In this document: positions 60,806 through 64,000 of the stretch, in pieces
Layout of the letters: every line of letters begins with the position of its first letter
Numbering within the stretch: position 1 is the first letter of the stretch
Source: Thalassobius sp050633445
GTDB lineage: Bacteria > Pseudomonadota > Alphaproteobacteria > Rhodobacterales > Rhodobacteraceae
DNA length: 64,000 nucleotides
Reading direction: 5' to 3'
Assembly (NCBI GenBank): GCA_050633445.1
Contig: JBOEGN010000040.1
Coordinates: forward strand, 1 to 64,000
Program-made: the position numbers and the translations under genes
The notes under the pieces: generated by a model
The model's input: only the letters and a program-made list of their open reading frames with translations
The model's database searches: none
Told to the model about the DNA's origin: nothing

Positions 60806-61402
60806 ATGAGTACGAAATCACCTCTGAATTTTCAGTGCGGGTGCGGGCAGGTGCAGGCGCAACTGTCGCCCGCGGGTGTGTCGGGCGGATCGCATATTCA
60901 GTGTTATTGCAAGGATTGTCAGGCCTCGGCCCGGCATCTGGGATATGATCTGCCCCCCCATGGCGGAACCGAGCTGATCCAGACAACACCAGACGCCATC
61001 ACCATTACCAACGGGGTCGATCAGCTGGCCATTCTGCGGCTAAGCCCTAACGGTCTGTGTCGTTGGTACGCTACGTGCTGCAACACGCCGATGTTCAATA
61101 CTCTGCAACGCAAAACGCTGCCTTTTGCGGGGGTTGTCGTCCATGCGTCTGAATCGAAATCGGTGGATCAGGCGATGGGGCCGATCTGGGGGCATGCCTT
61201 TACAGCTGCCGCGCCTGCCAACAGTGGGGCGCCGACAGAGGATAAGAAAATGGCGCGGATCGGGACTAAGATGCTTGGGCGTTTGATCAGCGCCTATTTG
61301 TCCGGGCGGGCGGGCCAAAACCCGTTCCTGACCAAGGACAAAGAGTGGATCACCGTGCCAAAGGTGCTGACGTTGGAGGAACGCAAAGCCGCCACCCGTT
61401 GA
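60806..61402 (+). CDS. DUF6151 family protein, putative zinc-binding
   Basis: A 198-residue protein whose N-terminal part has the Cys pattern of glutathione-dependent formaldehyde-activating (GFA) relatives: FQCGCGQVQAQL, then IQCYCKDCQASARHL, and later YATCCNTPMF, giving enough Cys for one or two zinc sites. A tail (about 150-198) is basic. CGGAAGGAT precedes the start. Catalytic activity is not established. Confidence 0.85.
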   Translation: MSTKSPLNFQCGCGQVQAQLSPAGVSGGSHIQCYCKDCQASARHLGYDLPPHGGTELIQTTPDAITITNGVDQLAILRLSPNGLCRWYATCCNTPMFNTLQRKTLPFAGVVVHASESKSVDQAMGPIWGHAFTAAAPANSGAPTEDKKMARIGTKMLGRLISAYLSGRAGQNPFLTKDKEWITVPKVLTLEERKAATR

Positions 61403-61474
61403 GCCTGCTTGCAGAACACGCGCCGGGCTGGCATCAACAGGTCAGCCCCGTCATCCTTTTGGAAAGCTTCGCCT

Positions 61475-61810
61475 ATGATCCGCCCTGCTGCTATCGCTCT
61501 TGCCTGTTTGTTCGCCGCGCCCCTTGGGGCCCAGACCAGCAGCCCGGCCGCACAGGAAACGACGGAACAGCGTGCTGAACGCTGCGGTATTCAGGCTGGT
61601 ATCGTCGAGGCCGCGGTCGAGCAACGCTCCAAAAAGCGCCGCCAGAAACGGGCGGTCAAAACCATTCTGAAGTCGGAACCGATCAAGGATACCAAGTACG
61701 AAGCGAACGTGGACGTGCTGGTCGCGTGGATCTACTCGATCCCGGAACGACAACTGAATCAGGACACAGTGACCGCCTTTGCAGAGGCCTGTCTGAAGTT
61801 CGAGGGGTAA
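61475..61810 (+). CDS. Small exported protein, unknown function
   Basis: A 111-residue protein with a signal peptide (IRPAAIALACLFAAPLGAQ). The mature part is helical and basic (QRSKKRRQKRAVKTILKSEPIK) with two Cys (AERCGIQAG and AEACLKFEG), possibly a disulfide. Not recognised as a named family. The start at 61475 is chosen for the signal peptide. Confidence 0.72.
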   Translation: MIRPAAIALACLFAAPLGAQTSSPAAQETTEQRAERCGIQAGIVEAAVEQRSKKRRQKRAVKTILKSEPIKDTKYEANVDVLVAWIYSIPERQLNQDTVTAFAEACLKFEG

Positions 61811-61850
61811 GCCCGTTTGCACTGCGTGCTGACTGGCCTATATTCCTCTC

Positions 61851-63806
61851 ATGTCACTTCCGCCCGGATTTTTAGATGAACTGCGCACCCGCATCAGCCT
61901 GTCTCAGGTGGTGGGGCGCAAGGTCATGTGGGACACGCGAAAATCCAATCAGGGCAAGGGCGACATGTGGGCTCCGTGCCCATTCCATCAGGAAAAAAAC
62001 GCGTCATTTCATGTGGATGACCGCAAGGGATATTACTATTGCTTTGGCTGTCAGGCCAAGGGCGACGCGCTGAACTTCATCCAGGAAACCGAGAATGTCG
62101 GCTTTATGGAGGCGGTCGAGATTCTGGCCCGCGAGGCCGGGATGCCGATTCCCAAATCCGACCCCAAGGTGCAGGCCAAGGCCGACCGGCGCACGCAATT
62201 GGTCGAGGTGATGGAACAAGCGGCGCAATTTTTCCGCCTGCAACTGAAACGCGCCGTGGCCGAGGATGCGCGCGCTTATCTGACCCGCCGAGGGCTGGCG
62301 CAGGACACGCAGGACCGGTTCGAGATCGGCTTTGCCCCCGATGGCTGGCAGAATCTGTGGGATCATCTGACCGGCAAGGGCGTGTCCGAGGATCTGATCT
62401 TGGGCGCCGGGCTGGCCAAGCCCTCGAACAAGGGCAAGCGCCCCTATGATGTGTTCCGCAACCGCATCATGTTCCCCATCCGCGACGCACGCGGGCGCTG
62501 CATCGCCTTTGGCGGCCGCGCGATGGACCCGAATGACAACGCCAAATACCTGAACTCGCCCGAGACGGAATTGTTCGACAAGGGGCATAACCTCTATAAT
62601 CACGGGCCCGCGCGGCAGGCCTCGGGGAAAGGGCAGGCGTTGATCGTGGCCGAGGGCTACATGGACGTGATCGCCCTGTCCGAGGCCGGGTTTGGTGCCT
62701 GCGTTGCGCCTTTGGGCACGGCGATTACCGAAAACCAATTGAATCTGTTGTGGCGTATTTCGCCCGAACCCATCATTGCGCTGGACGGGGATACAGCCGG
62801 CGTACGTGCGGCGATGCGGGTGATTGATCTGGCACTGCCGCTGCTGGAGGCAGGCAAATCCCTGCGTTTCGCGCTGATGCCGCAGGGGATGGACCCGGAC
62901 GATCTGATCCGCGCCAAGGGGGCAGGGGCTGTGCAAACTGTGCTGGACGCCGCCGTGCCCATGGTGAACCTGCTGTGGCAACGCGAAACCGAGGGCATGA
63001 TCTTTGACAGCCCCGAACGCAAGGCCACGCTGGACAAATCGTTGCGCGAGAAGATCAAGCTGATCAAAGACCCCTCGATCCGGTCGCATTACGGACAGGC
63101 AATCAAGGACCTGCGCTGGGACCTGTTCAGCCAAAGCCGCAAGAAATCCGGTGGCGGGCGCAAATGGCAGGATTGGCGCAAACCCGCGACGCCTGTGCCC
63201 ACCAGCACCACGCGCAACTCGGCGCTGGCCGCGGCGGGGGACGAGGTACCGAACCGCCTGCGCGAGGCGGTGATCCTGGCCACGTTGATCCGCACGCCCG
63301 AGATCATCCTGGAATTCGAAGCCGGGCTGGAAGCCATGGTGTGTATCGACGCCGATCATGCGATCATGCGCGATCTGTTGTTGCGGGCGGCGTATGATCT
63401 GCCTCAGGCGCAGCTGGAACATTGGATGGCGGACATCATGGGCCCCGAAGGGCTTGAATCCCTTTTCGCCCAACCCCATGTGGCCATAGCCCCGTCCTTG
63501 CGTCGCACGGGCGATGCCGAGGCTGCGCGTATGACAGTGGCCGAAGAATTGGCGAAACTGAGGGCCCAGAGCGGGCTGACCGCCGAGATTGCCGAGGCCG
63601 AAGAAGAGCTGACCGGAATCGCTGACGAGGCGGTGACATGGCGCTTGCAACAGGCTGCCGAGACCCGCAATCGCGCGGTCCGCAGCGAGAATGAGGACAA
63701 GGCCGAATACGATGTCGGCAAGAACGGCGCCCGAATCAAACGAGAGGAACGCGCGGCGCTGGACGACCTACTGGGAAAAATTTCCTTCTCGAAGCGTGGA
63801 AGTTAG
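61851..63806 (+). CDS. dnaG: DNA primase
   Basis: Makes RNA primers at the replication fork, 651 residues. N-terminal CHC2 zinc-finger (CPFHQEKNASFHVDDRKGYYYCFGC, given here only by its ends CPFH and CFGC), then the Toprim domain with VAEGYMDVIAL (Glu), ALDGDTAGVRA and DPDDLI, and a C-terminal DnaB-interacting helical region (about 450-651). Alphaproteobacterial length. It is followed by rpoD, the usual macromolecular-synthesis order without rpsU in front. Confidence 0.96.
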   Translation: MSLPPGFLDELRTRISLSQVVGRKVMWDTRKSNQGKGDMWAPCPFHQEKNASFHVDDRKGYYYCFGCQAKGDALNFIQETENVGFMEAVEILAREAGMPIPKSDPKVQAKADRRTQLVEVMEQAAQFFRLQLKRAVAEDARAYLTRRGLAQDTQDRFEIGFAPDGWQNLWDHLTGKGVSEDLILGAGLAKPSNKGKRPYDVFRNRIMFPIRDARGRCIAFGGRAMDPNDNAKYLNSPETELFDKGHNLYNHGPARQASGKGQALIVAEGYMDVIALSEAGFGACVAPLGTAITENQLNLLWRISPEPIIALDGDTAGVRAAMRVIDLALPLLEAGKSLRFALMPQGMDPDDLIRAKGAGAVQTVLDAAVPMVNLLWQRETEGMIFDSPERKATLDKSLREKIKLIKDPSIRSHYGQAIKDLRWDLFSQSRKKSGGGRKWQDWRKPATPVPTSTTRNSALAAAGDEVPNRLREAVILATLIRTPEIILEFEAGLEAMVCIDADHAIMRDLLLRAAYDLPQAQLEHWMADIMGPEGLESLFAQPHVAIAPSLRRTGDAEAARMTVAEELAKLRAQSGLTAEIAEAEEELTGIADEAVTWRLQQAAETRNRAVRSENEDKAEYDVGKNGARIKREERAALDDLLGKISFSKRGS

Positions 63807-63853
63807 ACGTTTCTGAGGGGATTTCACTAATAAATCAGGTATTACGGGTGTCC

Positions 63854-63892
63854 GAATCACTCAGACCCGCTAATGATTCGGTCGAGCGAATC
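63854..63892. promoter_or_regulatory. Three GANTC sites with competing inverted repeats before rpoD
   Basis: GAATC (63854-63858), GATTC (63875-63879) and GAATC (63888-63892) lie within 39 bases. GATTCG (63875-63880) can pair with CGAATC on either side (63853-63858 or 63887-63892), giving two exclusive hairpins. GANTC is the CcrM methylation target in alphaproteobacteria, and its position in the 151-base dnaG-rpoD gap suggests control of rpoD. Confidence 0.5.
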
Positions 63893-63957
63893 ACCCGACG
63901 ACCTGACGTCATTACAAATAAACGCACCCGCGACGACGCACCGTGCAGGAGTAATAC

Positions 63958-64000
63958 ATGGCCGCTAAAGACAACGACGACGCAAAGCCCGAAGATCAGG
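63958..64000 (+). CDS. rpoD: RNA polymerase sigma factor RpoD, first codons only (runs off the window)
   Basis: Fourteen codons from ATG at 63958 (MAAKDNDDAKPEDQ) with AGGAG upstream. The acidic opening and the position after dnaG match the RpoD start in Rhodobacterales. Identification rests mostly on gene order. Confidence 0.75.
   Translation, partial: MAAKDNDDAKPEDQ

Noticed and set aside
60450..60809. 119-codon forward frame in the Tad/DUF6151 gap
   Set aside because: Overlaps the TadG start and the next gene, contains low-quality composition and no ribosome site or homology.
62004..63650. 548-codon open frame on the minus strand opposite dnaG
   Set aside because: It is the third-position shadow of a high-GC gene; composition is His/Gln/Arg-rich and matches no family, while dnaG in the forward frame is complete.

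Overview
The window reads as a stretch of chromosome from an alphaproteobacterium of the Rhodobacterales (Roseobacter-like). The evidence is high GC, tightly packed genes with many ATGA or TAATG overlaps, a phaZ-phaC-phaP-phaR polyhydroxyalkanoate cluster, short Prx6/ThyX/PPK2-type housekeeping variants, an RpoD starting after dnaG, and a family complement (DUF2218, DUF2461, DUF6524, DUF2842, DUF6151) typical of that order. These assignments rest on recognising translated sequences; no search was run. There is one tRNA (Glu, TTC) and no rRNA, insertion sequence, prophage or CRISPR array. A two-base N run at 43762-43763 is an assembly gap inside pyrG.

Layout. 1-12.6 kb: 5' part of parE, DUF2218 protein, an atypical peroxiredoxin, epoxide-hydrolase-like enzyme, PPK2 polyphosphate kinase, DUF2461 protein, a DUF1007+NicO metal transport pair, a MATE pump, a DUF4344 metallopeptidase with a coupled small gene, aspartate aminotransferase with a VOC protein, an XRE regulator coupled to SdhE, a MarR/LdtR-like regulator and glyoxalase I. 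12.7-15.1 kb: a Slam-type outer-membrane translocon (type XI secretion) with its probable surface lipoprotein. 15.3-19 kb: ThyX, a compositionally foreign two-gene cassette (membrane protein plus proline-rich mini-protein), a nested palindrome, an HPF-like ribosome factor, CspA and an ArsC/Spx-like protein. 19-21.5 kb: a bufferin-type RiPP operon (precursor, MNIO enzyme, partner protein, DoxX). 21.9-26 kb: thrS and small hydrolases. 26.1-30.6 kb: the PHA cluster with candidate PhaR operators.

31.5-41.2 kb holds nine genes in one direction: a basic-amino-acid/polyamine type ABC importer, two glutamine-synthetase-like ligases, a class I amidotransferase, a PuuB-like oxidase and a DegT-type aminotransferase. 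Together they suggest import of an amine and its breakdown through gamma-glutamyl intermediates. A pair of TTTGATCAAA palindromes sits at the head of the catabolic half. 41.3-48 kb: tandem TerB-like proteins, pyrG, secG, purA and a thioesterase. 48-51.2 kb: an orphan TRAP binding protein and a cytochrome P450 divergent from a LysR regulator. 51.3-56.4 kb: psd-pssA, tRNA-Glu, recJ, hom and a small lipoprotein. 56.5-60.5 kb: TetR, a membrane protein and a TadG/TadE/TadE operon. 60.8-64 kb: DUF6151, an exported protein, dnaG and the first codons of rpoD.

The parts most worth following up are the Slam/lipoprotein pair, the bufferin operon, the foreign cassette after thyX, the amine-catabolism run with its palindromes, and two enzymes lacking a normally conserved threonine (the peroxiredoxin and the P450).
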